Positions 44,710 to 54,196 of a DNA stretch of 64,000 bases are shown here, one piece after another (position 1 is the first letter of the stretch; each line of letters starts with the position of its first letter). Source of the DNA: Variovorax boronicumulans (GTDB lineage: Bacteria; Pseudomonadota; Gammaproteobacteria; Burkholderiales; Burkholderiaceae_C); contig NZ_JARXVG010000008.1 of assembly GCF_029892485.1 (NCBI RefSeq), positions 62,001-126,000 of the forward strand, written 5' to 3'. The notes beneath the pieces were generated by a model, which saw only the letters and a program-made list of their open reading frames with translations, ran no database searches and was not told the origin of the DNA. A program made the translations under genes and the position numbers.

Positions 44710-45828
44710 ATGACTAGCCCACTCAATCGCCGCGATTCCCTCAAGTCCCTGGCCGCGCTCGGCGCCGCCGGCACCCTCGGAGGCTGGAGTGCCTTCGCCA
44801 GCGCACAGGCCAAGCCGCTGACCGTCGGCGTGATCTACGTCGGCGCGCGCGACGACTACGGCTACAACCAGGCGCACGCCATGGCCGCGGCCGAAATCAA
44901 GAAGCTGCCCGGCGTGAAGGTGGTGGAAGAAGAGAACGTGCCCGAGACTGCGGCCGTGCAGAAGACCATGGCCGGCATGATTTCGCAGGACGGCGCCAAG
45001 CTCCTGTTCCCCACTTCGTTCGGCTACTTCGATCCGCACATCCTGGCCGTGGCGCCCAAGTACCCCGACGTGCGCTTCTCGCACTGCGGTGGCCTGTGGA
45101 CCGAAGGCAAGCACCCGAAGAACGCGGGCAGCTTCTTCGGCTACATCGACGAGTGCCAGTTCCTCAACGGCGTGATCGCCGCGCACATGACCAAGAGCAA
45201 CAAGATCGCCTTCGTCGCCGCCAAGCCCATTCCGCAGGTGCTGCGCAACATCAACGCCTTCACGCTCGGTGCGCGCTCGGTCAAGCCGAACATCACCTGC
45301 AGCGTGATCTTCACCGGCGACTGGTCGATGGCCGTGAAGGAGGCCGAGGCCACCAACAGCCTGGCCGACCAGGGCTGCGACGTGTTCACCATGCATGTGG
45401 ACGGCCCCAAGGTGGTGGTCGAGACAGCAGCCAAGCGCGGCAAGATGGTCTGCGGCTACCACGCGAGCCAGGCCAAGCTGGCACCCAATGCGTACCTCAC
45501 GGGCGCCGAGTGGAACTGGCTCACCGCCTACAAGACCGCCATCGACGCCGCGCAGGCCGGCAAGCCGCATCCCAACTTCCTGCGTGGCGGCCTGAAGGAG
45601 GGCTACGTGAAGATGTCCGCCTACGGCCCCATGGTGCCGGACGCCGCGAAGAAGCAGGCCGACGACATCAAGGCCAAGATGATCGCGGGCACCTTCGACA
45701 TCTTCAAGGACGGCATCAAGGACAACAAGGGCGCGGTCGTGGTGCCCGCCGGCAAAGTCCTGAAGCAGACCGACCTGGAGCTCGAGAAGATGAACTACCT
45801 CGTCGAAGGCGTCATCGGCTCGGCCTGA
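44710..45828 (+). CDS. BMP-family ABC substrate-binding protein
   Basis: This is a periplasmic binding protein of 372 residues from the basic membrane protein (PnrA/Med) family, which typically binds nucleosides or purines. The signal NRRDSLKSLAALGAAGTLGG followed by ASAQAK looks like a twin-arginine type. The core has VGVIYVGARDDYGYNQAH and DVFTMHVDGPKVV. It starts a second, different ABC importer with the permeases at 45840 and 46898 and the ATPase at 49522. Confidence 0.9.
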   Translation: MTSPLNRRDSLKSLAALGAAGTLGGWSAFASAQAKPLTVGVIYVGARDDYGYNQAHAMAAAEIKKLPGVKVVEEENVPETAAVQKTMAGMISQDGAKLLFPTSFGYFDPHILAVAPKYPDVRFSHCGGLWTEGKHPKNAGSFFGYIDECQFLNGVIAAHMTKSNKIAFVAAKPIPQVLRNINAFTLGARSVKPNITCSVIFTGDWSMAVKEAEATNSLADQGCDVFTMHVDGPKVVVETAAKRGKMVCGYHASQAKLAPNAYLTGAEWNWLTAYKTAIDAAQAGKPHPNFLRGGLKEGYVKMSAYGPMVPDAAKKQADDIKAKMIAGTFDIFKDGIKDNKGAVVVPAGKVLKQTDLELEKMNYLVEGVIGSA

Positions 45829-45839
45829 GCTCGACCTCC

Positions 45840-46901
45840 ATGCGTCACGCGCTCAAGGAATTCGCCCTGCCGGTGTTCGCCATCGCGGCGGCGCTGCTGC
45901 TGTTCGGCGTGCTCGTCGCCTTTGCCGGCGTCGATCCGGTGGAAGTGTGGGCGACGCTCTTCAAGGGCGCGTTCGGCGACTGGTTCTCATGGCAGAACAC
46001 GCTGCAGCGCGCGGCGCCGCTGATGCTCACCGCGCTGTGCGTGGCGCTGCCCGCGCGTGCGGGGCTGATCGTCATCGGCGGCGAGGGCGCGCTGGTGTTC
46101 GGCGGCCTGGCCTGCGCGGCGCTGGCGCATGCGGTGCCGTTGCCCGCCAACGTCGTCGGCACGATGATCGTCTGCATCGCGGGTGCGCTGGCCGGCGCGC
46201 TGTGGATCTCGCTCGCGGGCTGGCTGCGCCAGTACCGCGGCATCAACGAAACCATCAGCAGCCTGCTGCTGGCCTACATCGCCATCGGCATCTTCAAGCA
46301 CCTGGTCGAAGGGCCGCTGCGCGATCCGGCGAGCCTGAACAAGCCATCGACGTACGCGCTGAACGACGGGCTGCTGATCGGCGGCATCGGTGGCTCCGAC
46401 GTGCACTGGGGCTTCGTGATCGGCGTGGTGGCCTGCCTCGGCCTCGGCTGGTGGCTGCGCGCGACCGCCTCGGGCTTTTCGGTGCGCGTGGTCGGCGGCA
46501 ATCCGCGCACCGCGCAGCTCGTGGGCCTGCCGGCCACGCGGCTCATCCTCGGTGCCTGCGGACTCGGCGGCGCCTGCGCGGGGCTCGCGGGCGCGGTCGA
46601 GGTGGCGGCGGTGCACACCAATGCCAATGCCTCGCTGATCGCGGGCTATGGCTACGCGGGCATCCTGGTGTCGTTCATCGCGCGGCACAACCCGGTGGCC
46701 ATCGTGCCGGTGGCGATCCTGTTCGGCGGCTTCGGTGCGGCGGGCAGCCTGCTGCAGCGGCGGCTCGGGTTGCCCGATGCCTCTGTGCTGGTGCTGCAGG
46801 GCATCGCGTTCGTGCTGATCCTCGCGAGCGAGGGCTTGCGCATGATCGACTGGAAGGCGCTGCGCACGCGCATGTTCCGCGCCTCGGGGAGCCCTGCATG
46901 A
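45840..46901 (+). CDS. ABC transporter permease (BMP/nucleoside type, first)
   Basis: This is a membrane subunit of 353 residues with about nine helices, of the BPD_transp_2 type seen in nucleoside importers (NupP-like). The stretches ARAGLIVIGGEGALVFGGL, YRGINETISSLLLAYIAIG and SGFSVRVVGGNPRTAQLVG are typical. ATG 45840 is 12 bases after the binding-protein gene. Its stop overlaps the next permease start by four bases. Confidence 0.9.
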   Translation: MRHALKEFALPVFAIAAALLLFGVLVAFAGVDPVEVWATLFKGAFGDWFSWQNTLQRAAPLMLTALCVALPARAGLIVIGGEGALVFGGLACAALAHAVPLPANVVGTMIVCIAGALAGALWISLAGWLRQYRGINETISSLLLAYIAIGIFKHLVEGPLRDPASLNKPSTYALNDGLLIGGIGGSDVHWGFVIGVVACLGLGWWLRATASGFSVRVVGGNPRTAQLVGLPATRLILGACGLGGACAGLAGAVEVAAVHTNANASLIAGYGYAGILVSFIARHNPVAIVPVAILFGGFGAAGSLLQRRLGLPDASVLVLQGIAFVLILASEGLRMIDWKALRTRMFRASGSPA

Positions 46902-47821
46902 CCGCTGACCAGTGGATCGCCCTCGTGGCCGGCATCGTCGGCGGTGCGTTGCGCGTGGGCGCACCTTTTCTTTTCGTGAGCCTGGGCGAATGCCTCACCG
47001 AGAAATCGGGCCGCATCAATCTCGGGCTCGAAGGCGTGCTGGTGCTGTCGGCGATGGCGGCCTTCGGCGGCGCCTACCTCACCGATTCGGCCTGGCTCGG
47101 TGTGCTGATCGGTGCGTTGGCGGGTGCGGTGCTCGCGCTGCTGCACGGCCTTTTGTGCTCGCTCGATCGCGTCAACGACGTGGCGACCGGCATCGCGCTG
47201 ATGCTGCTCGGCACGGGCCTCGCGTTCTACCTGGGCAAGCCATTGATCCAGCCGCAGGCGCCGCAGATCCCCGCGATACCACTGGGCTTCTGGAGCGACA
47301 ACACGGTGGTGCGCTCCGCACTGCAGCTCAACGCGCTGGTGCCCATCGGCATCGCGCTCGCGGTGCTGCTCTGGTGGGGCTTCGCACGCACCCGTGCCGG
47401 CCTGCTGGTGCGCATGGCGGGCGACTCGGCGCACGCCACGCGCGCGCTCGGCTATTCGGTCTTGGGCCTGCGCATCGCGGCAACCACGGCGGGTGGCTTC
47501 ATCGCCGGTCTCGGCGGCGCGTCGCTCACGCTGTTCTATCCGGGCAGCTGGAACGAAGGCATCTCGAGCGGCCAGGGCCTGATCGCCGTCGCGCTCGTGA
47601 TCTTTGCGCGCTGGAGCCCGCTGCGCTGCGTGGGCGCGGCCTTTCTCTTCGGCGGCGCAGGTGCCATCGGCCCCGCGCTGCAGTGGATCGGCATCGGCTG
47701 GGGCTACCACCTCTTCAACACCGTGCCCTATGTGCTCACGCTGGTGATCCTGGTGCTCACCTGCAAGCCGGGCAGCGCGGCCATCGGCAGCCCCGGCGAA
47801 CTTTCTTCGACAAGGAACTGA
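46898..47821 (+). CDS. ABC transporter permease (BMP/nucleoside type, second)
   Basis: This is the second membrane subunit, 307 residues, NupQ-like, with about eight helices. Motifs are ECLTEKSGRINLGLEGVLVL, DRVNDVATGIALMLLGTG and ARTRAGLLVRMAGDS. It pairs with the preceding permease (ATGA overlap). The C-terminal tail GSPGELSSTRN is soluble. The formamidase gene follows after five bases. Confidence 0.9.
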   Translation: MTADQWIALVAGIVGGALRVGAPFLFVSLGECLTEKSGRINLGLEGVLVLSAMAAFGGAYLTDSAWLGVLIGALAGAVLALLHGLLCSLDRVNDVATGIALMLLGTGLAFYLGKPLIQPQAPQIPAIPLGFWSDNTVVRSALQLNALVPIGIALAVLLWWGFARTRAGLLVRMAGDSAHATRALGYSVLGLRIAATTAGGFIAGLGGASLTLFYPGSWNEGISSGQGLIAVALVIFARWSPLRCVGAAFLFGGAGAIGPALQWIGIGWGYHLFNTVPYVLTLVILVLTCKPGSAAIGSPGELSSTRN

Positions 47822-47826
47822 ACACC

Positions 47827-48819
47827 ATGAGCGGTCTGGGTGGCCTCAACAAATCGGCGCACGGCGTCGTCGTCGGCCTGGTGCAGTTGCAACTGCCGAA
47901 CGTGAAGACGCCGGCCGACCTGGCCGCGCAGACGCAGCGCATCTGCGAGATGGTGGGCAAGGCGCGCCGCAACCAGTCGACGATGGACCTCGTGGTGTTC
48001 CCGGAGTACGCGCTGCACGGCCTCTCGATGGACACCAACCCCGAGATCATGTGCACGCTCGACGGCCCCGAGGTCGCGGCCTTCAAGCGCGCGTGTGTCG
48101 AGCACCGCATCTGGGGCTGCTTCTCGATCATGGAAGCCAACCCCGGCGGCAACCCGTACAACAGCGGCCTCGTCATCGACGACCAGGGCGAGATCAAGCT
48201 TTACTACCGCAAGCTGCACCCATGGGTGCCGGTCGAACCGTGGGAGCCCGGCAACCTCGGCATTCCGGTGTGCGACGGCCCCAACGGCAGCAAGCTCTCG
48301 CTCATCATCTGCCACGACGGCATGTTCCCCGAGATGGCACGCGAGGCTGCGTACAAAGGCGCCGACATCATCCTGCGCACGGCCGGCTACACCGCGCCGA
48401 TCCGGCATGCGTGGAAGATCACCAACCAGGCCAACGCCTTCTGCAACCTCGCCTACACCGCGAGCGTGTGCCTCTGCGGCAGCGACGGCAGCTTCGACTC
48501 GATGGGCGAGGGCATGTTCTGCAATTTCGACGGCACGGTGCTGGTCGAGGGCGGCGGGCGCGTCGACGAGATCATCACCGCCGAACTGCGGCCCGACCTC
48601 GTGCATGAGGCACGCACCGGCTGGGGTGTGGAGAACAACATCTACCAGCTCTACCACCGCGGTTATGTCGCGGTGAAGGGCGGCGCGCAGGACTGCCCCT
48701 ACACCTACATGCACGACATGGCCGCCGGCACCTACAAGTTGCCGTGGAGCACCGACGTGAAGGTGACCGACGGCACGAGCTGCGGCTTCGCGCCGCCGGA
48801 ACGCAACTACCAAGGATGA
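47827..48819 (+). CDS. amiF: Formamidase (AmiF-like nitrilase-superfamily enzyme)
   Basis: This nitrilase-fold amidase is expected to hydrolyse formamide to formate and ammonia. The 330-residue protein has the Glu-Lys-Cys triad at E60 (FPEYALHG), K129 (YYRKLHPW) and C162 (ICHDGMFPE); the Lys-Cys spacing of 33 matches H. pylori Ami[16 protein letters not shown] and [12 protein letters not shown] also fit. Its role next to biuret and allophanate enzymes is not obvious; it may act on an N-formyl intermediate. Its stop overlaps the next start (ATGA). Confidence 0.88.
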   Translation: MSGLGGLNKSAHGVVVGLVQLQLPNVKTPADLAAQTQRICEMVGKARRNQSTMDLVVFPEYALHGLSMDTNPEIMCTLDGPEVAAFKRACVEHRIWGCFSIMEANPGGNPYNSGLVIDDQGEIKLYYRKLHPWVPVEPWEPGNLGIPVCDGPNGSKLSLIICHDGMFPEMAREAAYKGADIILRTAGYTAPIRHAWKITNQANAFCNLAYTASVCLCGSDGSFDSMGEGMFCNFDGTVLVEGGGRVDEIITAELRPDLVHEARTGWGVENNIYQLYHRGYVAVKGGAQDCPYTYMHDMAAGTYKLPWSTDVKVTDGTSCGFAPPERNYQG

Positions 48820-49514
48820 GCACCGCCATGACCACCATCGCTTCCGAGCCCTATGCCTGGCCCTACAACGGCGACCTGCGCCCCGAGAACACCGCGCTGA
48901 TCGTGATCGACATGCAGACCGACTTCTGCGGCAAGGGCGGCTATGTCGATGTGATGGGCTACGACCTGTCGCTGGTGCAGGCGCCCATCCAACCGATCGC
49001 GCGCACGCTCGCCGCATTGAGGCCGCTGGGCTTTCACATCATCCACACGCGCGAAGGCCACCGGCCCGACCTTGCGGACCTGCCGGCCAACAAGCGCTGG
49101 CGTTCGCGCCAGATCGGCGCCAACGGCGTGGGCATCGGCGACGACGGCCCGTGCGGCCGCATCCTCGTGCGCGGCGAGCCGGGCTGGGACATCATTCCCG
49201 AACTCGCGCCGCTGCCCGGCGAGGTGGTGATCGACAAGCCCGGCAAGGGCTCGTTCTATGCGACCGACCTGGAGCTCATCCTGCGCACGCGCGGCATCGA
49301 GAACCTGATCCTCGCGGGCATCACCACCGACGTGTGCGTGCACACCACGATGCGCGATGCGAACGACCGCGGCTTCGAATGCCTCTTGCTGTCGGACTGC
49401 ACGGCCGCCACCGACCACGGCAACCATCTCGCGGCGCTGAAGATGATCACGATGCAGGGCGGCGTGTTCGGCGCGCACACGACCTCGCAGCAGCTGCTGG
49501 CCGCGCTGGGTTGA
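48816..49514 (+). CDS. biuH: Biuret amidohydrolase (BiuH-like)
   Basis: This isochorismatase-fold hydrolase should cleave biuret to allophanate and ammonia. The 232-residue protein has the Asp-Lys-Cys triad: D32 in [15 protein letters not shown], a lysine in [10 protein letters not shown] (K141) and C174 in [25 protein letters not shown] and [12 protein letters not shown] closely resemble Rhizobium BiuH as I remember it. ATG 48816 overlaps the formamidase stop; ATG 48828 is the alternative and has a better-placed AGGATGAG site. Its product is the substrate of the AtzF-type enzyme in the same operon. Confidence 0.85.
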   Translation: MSTAMTTIASEPYAWPYNGDLRPENTALIVIDMQTDFCGKGGYVDVMGYDLSLVQAPIQPIARTLAALRPLGFHIIHTREGHRPDLADLPANKRWRSRQIGANGVGIGDDGPCGRILVRGEPGWDIIPELAPLPGEVVIDKPGKGSFYATDLELILRTRGIENLILAGITTDVCVHTTMRDANDRGFECLLLSDCTAATDHGNHLAALKMITMQGGVFGAHTTSQQLLAALG

Positions 49515-49521
49515 TGAACCC

Positions 49522-51120
49522 ATGAGCACCGTCGCTCTCCATGCCATTGGCGCGCTGCCCGCGGGCAGTGGTGCGCTCGCGCTCGATACCTACGAACTGA
49601 CCAAGCGCTTCGGCGCCTTCACCGCGATGGACCGCGTGACCATGCGCGTGGAGCCCGGCACGGTGCATGCGCTGCTCGGCGAGAACGGCGCCGGCAAGAG
49701 CACGCTGGTGAAGTGCGTGGCCGGTTTCCAGCGCGCGGAGGAGGGCAGCATCCTGATCGACGGGCGCGAGCAGGACATCGCCAACCCCATCGTCGCGCGC
49801 GCGCTGGGCATCGGCATGGTCTACCAGCACTTCACGCTGGCACCGGGCATGACGGTGGCCGAGAACCTGCTGCTGGCCGGCGGCAAGACGCCCCCGCTGA
49901 TCGACTGGAAGACCAAGCGCGCGGAGCTGAAGGCGTTTCTCGCCACCACGCCTTTCAGCCTGGACCTCGATGTGCGGCCGTCGGAGCTTGCGGCGGGCGA
50001 GAAGCAGAAGCTGGAACTGCTCAAGCAGCTCTACCTGAAGCCGCGCCTGCTGATCCTCGACGAGCCCACCTCGGTGCTCACGCCGCAGGAGGCCGACGAG
50101 GTGCTGGGCCATGTGCGCGAGTTCGCGCGCAGCGGCCTGTGCACCGTGCTCATCATCACGCACAAGTTCCGCGAGGTGATGGCCTATGCGGACAGCGTGA
50201 CGGTGCTGCGCAGGGGCAAGGCGGTGCATCACTGCCGCGTGGCGGACACGAGCCCGGCGCAGTTGGCGCAGGCCATGATGGGCGGTGAGGACGCGGTGCT
50301 TTCCGCGCCGCCTGCATCGCCCGTCGCCAGGAAGCCTGTGTCCGATGCGGCGCCCGTTGCGCTGAAGGTCGAAGGCCTCAAGGCACAGGGCGACCGCGGC
50401 ACGCTCGCGCTGCATGACCTGAGCCTTTCAGTGCGCGCGGGAGAAATCCTCGGCGTGGCGGGCGTCTCCGGCAACGGGCAGCGCGAACTGGTCGAAGCCC
50501 TGGTCGGGCAACGCCCGCGGCTGGCCGGCCGCGTGACCGTGATGGGCCAGCCCTACAACGCGCGCCGTGCCGAGAACCGCAGCCTCAAGGTGCGCAGCCT
50601 TCCCGAAGAGCCGCTGCGCAACGCCTGCGTGGGCGACTTGAGCGTCGCGGAGAACATGGCGCTGCGCGACTTCGACAGGCCGCCGTTGTCGCGCAGCGGC
50701 GTGCTGAATTTTCCGTTCTGGCGCAACCGTGCGCGCGAGTGGATCGCCGAGTACGGCGTCAAGACGCAGGGCGAGGGCGCGCCGATCCGCAGCCTCTCGG
50801 GGGGCAACGTGCAACGCGCGGTGCTGGCGCGAGAGTTGGCTGGCGACATCAACGTGCTGATTGCGGCGAACCCGGTGTTCGGACTCGACTTTGCTGCCGT
50901 GGCCGAAATCCATTCACGCATCGTGCAGGTGCGGGAGAAGGGCGGGGCGGTGTTGCTGATCAGCGAAGACCTCGATGAACTGCTGGAGCTAGCGGACCGG
51001 ATCGTCGTGATGAGCGAGGGGCGGATCGTGTTCGAGACTGCGGCTGCGGGAGCTGAAAGGCATGTGATCGGGGCGCACATGGGTGGTGGGCATCATGAGC
51101 CTTTGAAGGCGGTTGCATGA
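49522..51120 (+). CDS. Double ABC ATPase of BMP/nucleoside-type importer
   Basis: This is the ATPase of the second importer, 532 residues with two nucleotide-binding domains. The first has Walker A GENGAGKST, signature LAAGEKQKLELLK and Walker B LLILDEPTSVL. The second has a P-loop GVSGNGQREL, signature SLSGGNVQRAVLAREL and a Walker B IAANPVFGLD lacking the usual acidic pair, as is normal for NupO-like proteins. It lies beyond the two amidohydrolase genes rather than next to its permeases, mixing transporter and enzyme genes in one operon. Confidence 0.9.
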   Translation: MSTVALHAIGALPAGSGALALDTYELTKRFGAFTAMDRVTMRVEPGTVHALLGENGAGKSTLVKCVAGFQRAEEGSILIDGREQDIANPIVARALGIGMVYQHFTLAPGMTVAENLLLAGGKTPPLIDWKTKRAELKAFLATTPFSLDLDVRPSELAAGEKQKLELLKQLYLKPRLLILDEPTSVLTPQEADEVLGHVREFARSGLCTVLIITHKFREVMAYADSVTVLRRGKAVHHCRVADTSPAQLAQAMMGGEDAVLSAPPASPVARKPVSDAAPVALKVEGLKAQGDRGTLALHDLSLSVRAGEILGVAGVSGNGQRELVEALVGQRPRLAGRVTVMGQPYNARRAENRSLKVRSLPEEPLRNACVGDLSVAENMALRDFDRPPLSRSGVLNFPFWRNRAREWIAEYGVKTQGEGAPIRSLSGGNVQRAVLARELAGDINVLIAANPVFGLDFAAVAEIHSRIVQVREKGGAVLLISEDLDELLELADRIVVMSEGRIVFETAAAGAERHVIGAHMGGGHHEPLKAVA

Positions 51121-51203
51121 GTGCACTGCTTTTTGTCGGGAGTCCGCCCGCTCCGCGTCGCACACCGGGCTCCAAGGTGGGGTGTTCGCCGTCGATGCGT
51201 CCG

Positions 51204-51399
51204 CGGCGATGGGCTGTGTGTCCCCGGTCGGCCGTTGAGGCACCGCCGAGCAGCGCAGCGACAGGCGGATCAGGGCTCGCAGCTGTTTGAGCGCAACGCA
51301 GTGGAGCGAGTTCTGCGAGACCCCGCCTGTCGTGAGCAGCGCAGGGAAGCCCGAAGGGCCGGTGACGTCGGCCGGCCGGGGACACACAGCCCATCGCCG
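51204..51399. repeat. 196-bp element with 31-bp inverted terminal repeats
   Basis: The ends pair over 31 bases with one mismatch (51204-51234 and 51369-51399; core GATGGGCTGTGTGTCCCCGG). A second pair, CGACAGGCGG at 51259-51268 and CCGCCTGTCG at 51323-51332, nests inside, so the whole can form a long hairpin. It fills most of the 311-base gap between the ABC ATPase and the second isochorismatase gene, in which I see no other feature. The form fits a miniature non-autonomous element or a dispersed repeat. No target-site duplication was identified. Confidence 0.75.
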
Positions 51400-51431
51400 A
51401 GTCCCCGCCCTCAAAACCAAAGAGACGCCAC

Positions 51432-52100
51432 ATGCACATAGAAGCAAACCCCTTCGCCTATGAGTTCGAATTGGAAAAGACAGCCCTGGTCCTCATCGAC
51501 ATGCAGCGCGACTTCATCGAACCCGGTGGCTTCGGCGAAACGCTGGGCAACGACGTGTCGCTGCTCGAAGCCATTGTGCCGGCCACGAAGGCGGCTTTGC
51601 AGGCGTGGAGAAATGCAGGTGGTCTGGTGATTCACACCAGGGAAGCGCACAAGCCCGATCTCTCCGACTGCCCGCCCGCCAAACGCAACCGCGGCAACCC
51701 GAGCTTGCGCATCGGCGACGCGGGCCCGATGGGCCGCATCCTCGTCGCCGGCGCGCCCGGGAGCCAGATCATCGAGGCGCTCGCACCGGTCGACGGCGAG
51801 ATCGTCATCGACAAGCCCGGCAAGGGCATGTTCTACGCCACCGGCCTGCATGAGCTGCTGCAGCAACGCGGCATCACGCACCTGCTGTTCGGCGGCGTCA
51901 CCACCGAGGTCTGCGTGCAGACCAGCATGCGCGAAGCCAACGACCGCGGTTACGACAGCCTGCTGCTCGAAGACTGCACCGAGAGCTACTTTCCGGCCTT
52001 CAAGGCGGCGACGCTCGAGATGATCCGCGCCCAGGGCGCGATCGTCGGCTGGACCGCGCCGAGTGCGGCACTGCTCGCGGCGCTGGACAGCGCGAACTGA
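51432..52100 (+). CDS. Isochorismatase-family amidohydrolase, possible triuret hydrolase
   Basis: The 222-residue protein is a paralogue of the BiuH-like enzyme at 48816. Its catalytic set is D23 ([15 protein letters not shown]), K128 ([15 protein letters not shown]) and C161 ([19 protein letters not shown]). The substrate-facing N-terminal region differs from BiuH. Triuret hydrolase (TrtA), described in Herbaspirillum, is such a BiuH paralogue and acts just before biuret hydrolase, so that role is attractive. The assignment is an inference from family and context. RutB and nicotinamidase are alternatives. Confidence 0.75.
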   Translation: MHIEANPFAYEFELEKTALVLIDMQRDFIEPGGFGETLGNDVSLLEAIVPATKAALQAWRNAGGLVIHTREAHKPDLSDCPPAKRNRGNPSLRIGDAGPMGRILVAGAPGSQIIEALAPVDGEIVIDKPGKGMFYATGLHELLQQRGITHLLFGGVTTEVCVQTSMREANDRGYDSLLLEDCTESYFPAFKAATLEMIRAQGAIVGWTAPSAALLAALDSAN

Positions 52101-52105
52101 GACCG

Positions 52106-52873
52106 GTGCCAGCGACTACCATCCCCCACGTGTCTACCGTCCGACCCCCCTCCGCTTCCACCGCCGCACCCGTTGCCGATACGGCCGTTTTCCGCACACG
52201 CGCCGACGAGGTCTATGCGCAGCTCAAGCGCGACGTGGCCGAGTTCATCCTCGTGCCCGGCGACCGCTTCACCGAGAACGAGATCAGCGACCGGCTCGGC
52301 GTGTCGCGCACGCCGGTGCGGCAGGCGCTGTTCCGGCTGCAGCAGGAGGGCTTTGTCGAAGTGCTGTTCCGCAGCGGCTGGCGTGTGCTGCCGTTCGACT
52401 TCGATCAGTTCGAACAGCTTTACGACCTTCGCATGGTGCTGGAGACCACCGCGGTGCACCGCATCTGCGAAGCCGACCATCGCGTCGATCGCAGCCTGCT
52501 CGACACGCTGGCCGGCATCTGGCTCGTGCCGGCGGTCGAGCGCAGCACCGACACCGCGCAGGTGGCGCAGTGGGACGAGGCCTTTCATTGCTCGCTGGTG
52601 GCCGCTGCCGGCAACGCCGAGATGGCGCGCGTGCACAGCGACGTGACCGACCGCATCCGCATCATCCGCCGGCTCGACTTCACGCAGCAGCCGCGCATCG
52701 AGGCCACTTACGACGAGCACGCGAAGATCCTCAAGGCGATCCGCGCGAACCGCGGAGATCAGGCCGCGATGCTGCTGCGCGCGCACATCGAGACCAGCCA
52801 GGCGGAGGTGCGCAAGATCACGCTGCACCAGGTGCATCTGGCGCGGCATGCGGTGAAGACGGCGCCGCGCTGA
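52106..52873 (+). CDS. GntR-family (FadR/FCD) transcriptional regulator
   Basis: The 255-residue regulator has an N-terminal winged helix (VYAQLKRDVAEFIL, then TENEISDRLGVSRTPVRQAL) and a C-terminal FCD ligand-binding domain (YDLRMVLETTAVHRICEAD, then WDEAFHCSLVAAAGN). GTG 52106 is five bases after the previous stop; GTG 52130 is another possible start. As the last gene of the ureide operon it probably regulates it. A TTGT/ACAA palindrome before the first gene is a candidate site. Confidence 0.87.
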   Translation: MPATTIPHVSTVRPPSASTAAPVADTAVFRTRADEVYAQLKRDVAEFILVPGDRFTENEISDRLGVSRTPVRQALFRLQQEGFVEVLFRSGWRVLPFDFDQFEQLYDLRMVLETTAVHRICEADHRVDRSLLDTLAGIWLVPAVERSTDTAQVAQWDEAFHCSLVAAAGNAEMARVHSDVTDRIRIIRRLDFTQQPRIEATYDEHAKILKAIRANRGDQAAMLLRAHIETSQAEVRKITLHQVHLARHAVKTAPR

Positions 52874-52924
52874 ACGGACGAATCAGAGCGATTGCCGGTC
52901 TGGCCAGGTGGGCTTCCAGGCTTG

Positions 52925-53701
52925 TTATTGTCTGGCTCGCACCGCAATTTGACGCGCAAGCGCTTCTCGCGCTCTTCCTGCCGCTTCCGCATCGACCCTC
53001 TCGGCCAGCACTTGCGCCAACTGGGTCAACTGACTGGCCGTGAGGCCCACGTTCATGCTGATGCCCATGTGCGATTGGACCTGCGAATCGGCGCCCTGCA
53101 ACGAGGACAGCATCGCGACGGTCGCGAGCTCACGGCTCTGCCAGTCGAGGTTGTCGCGCTCGAAGATGTCGCCGAACAGATGCGTCTTGAGGAATTCGTC
53201 GATGGCTGGCGCAAACTCGAAAAGCGCCCCTTTCACGGGACTGCCCGCAAGTTGCGTCTGATTGGTCGTGCCGGCAGCCAGCAAGGCATCGCCCCTGGGG
53301 ATGACGCGACCCGGAACCTGTCCCTGCGCGTCCTTCAGCCCGCGTTGCTTGCGAGCCTCGACCACCTTCATGAACTCACCCAGTGCATTCAGGCTGCGCG
53401 GGAATCCGGCATACGCATAGAGCTGGACCAGGATTTCCTTGGTGTCGTTCACGGTGAGTCCGGCGTCGAGGCCCTGGTTCAATGCAGCATGGAGACGAAG
53501 CATGTCGCCCGTTGCGCCGAACGCTGCGATCGGAACGATGGCCTGCTGGCGTACGGAGAGAGATTTCGAACTGGGGTGCTGCTGGGTCATGGCGGGTACT
53601 TTCTGTGCGGTTGCGTCTGCCTGGCTGAACAGGGCTGCAAAGCCCAGCGCAAGGCTGGCGCCGACGCGCGATGAACGACTAGCGTGCGGTGTACTGCTCA
53701 T
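52925..53701 (-). CDS. Exported carboxymuconolactone decarboxylase (CMD)-family protein
   Basis: The 258-residue protein has an N-terminal signal-like region ([20 protein letters not shown]) and two CMD repeats, one around residues 65-115 ([20 protein letters not shown]) and one around 175-235 ([20 protein letters not shown]). The CxxC motif of AhpD-type peroxidases is absent; there is no cysteine in the protein. A periplasmic location is likely. Its start overlaps the end of the upstream cupin gene by 23 bases, so the two are coupled. Confidence 0.82.
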   Translation of the reverse strand: MSSTPHASRSSRVGASLALGFAALFSQADATAQKVPAMTQQHPSSKSLSVRQQAIVPIAAFGATGDMLRLHAALNQGLDAGLTVNDTKEILVQLYAYAGFPRSLNALGEFMKVVEARKQRGLKDAQGQVPGRVIPRGDALLAAGTTNQTQLAGSPVKGALFEFAPAIDEFLKTHLFGDIFERDNLDWQSRELATVAMLSSLQGADSQVQSHMGISMNVGLTASQLTQLAQVLAERVDAEAAGRAREALARQIAVRARQ

Positions 53702-54167
53702 CGCTGACCTTTTCCATCCATTCCACGTTCTTGCCGCCCAGCGTGCCTGTGACCGCGAGGTGCGTCATGGCCGTCGTGGGAGAGGCGCCATGCCAGTGCT
53801 TGACCCCTGGAGGACACCAGACCACGTCGCCCGGCCGGATTTCCTGGATGGGCTTGCCCCATTCCTGCGTTCGACCCACGCCCGAGACAACGACGAGGTG
53901 CTGGCCCGCGGCATGGGTGTGCCAGGCGGAACGCGCACCGGCTTCGAAGGTCACGTTGGCGCCTGCCGCGTTGATGTTGGCATCCGCGGGCCAGATCGGA
54001 TCGACTCTCGCGCGGCCGGTAAAGAAAGCATCCGGCCCGGCAGCGGACGGCTGCGATCCCGCCCGGGTGATCTGCATGCCGACCGTCGCCGCAGAAGGCT
54101 GCGCAGCTGCGACAAGCGCCTGTGTCATCGCAAGACAGACGAAGATTCGGCGTAGATGGTTGCTCAA
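53679..54167 (-). CDS. Exported cupin-domain protein
   Basis: The 162-residue protein starts at TTG 54167, supported by GGAG about nine bases upstream; this start gives a signal peptide ([20 protein letters not shown]). The cupin core has [19 protein letters not shown] and [18 protein letters not shown], with metal-ligand histidines in WHTH and KHWHG. The usual glutamate is a glutamine. It is paralogous to the next cupin (54197) and cotranscribed with the CMD protein. The substrate is unknown. Confidence 0.82.
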   Translation of the reverse strand: MSNHLRRIFVCLAMTQALVAAAQPSAATVGMQITRAGSQPSAAGPDAFFTGRARVDPIWPADANINAAGANVTFEAGARSAWHTHAAGQHLVVVSGVGRTQEWGKPIQEIRPGDVVWCPPGVKHWHGASPTTAMTHLAVTGTLGGKNVEWMEKVSDEQYTAR

Positions 54168-54196
54168 GGTTGGAACTCCAGGATTCGTGAATTGAT

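Noticed and set aside
49522-51120. Degenerate second Walker B in the double ABC ATPase as a sign of inactivation
   Set aside because: NupO/RbsA-like proteins commonly lack the acidic pair in the second domain, so this is normal for the family.
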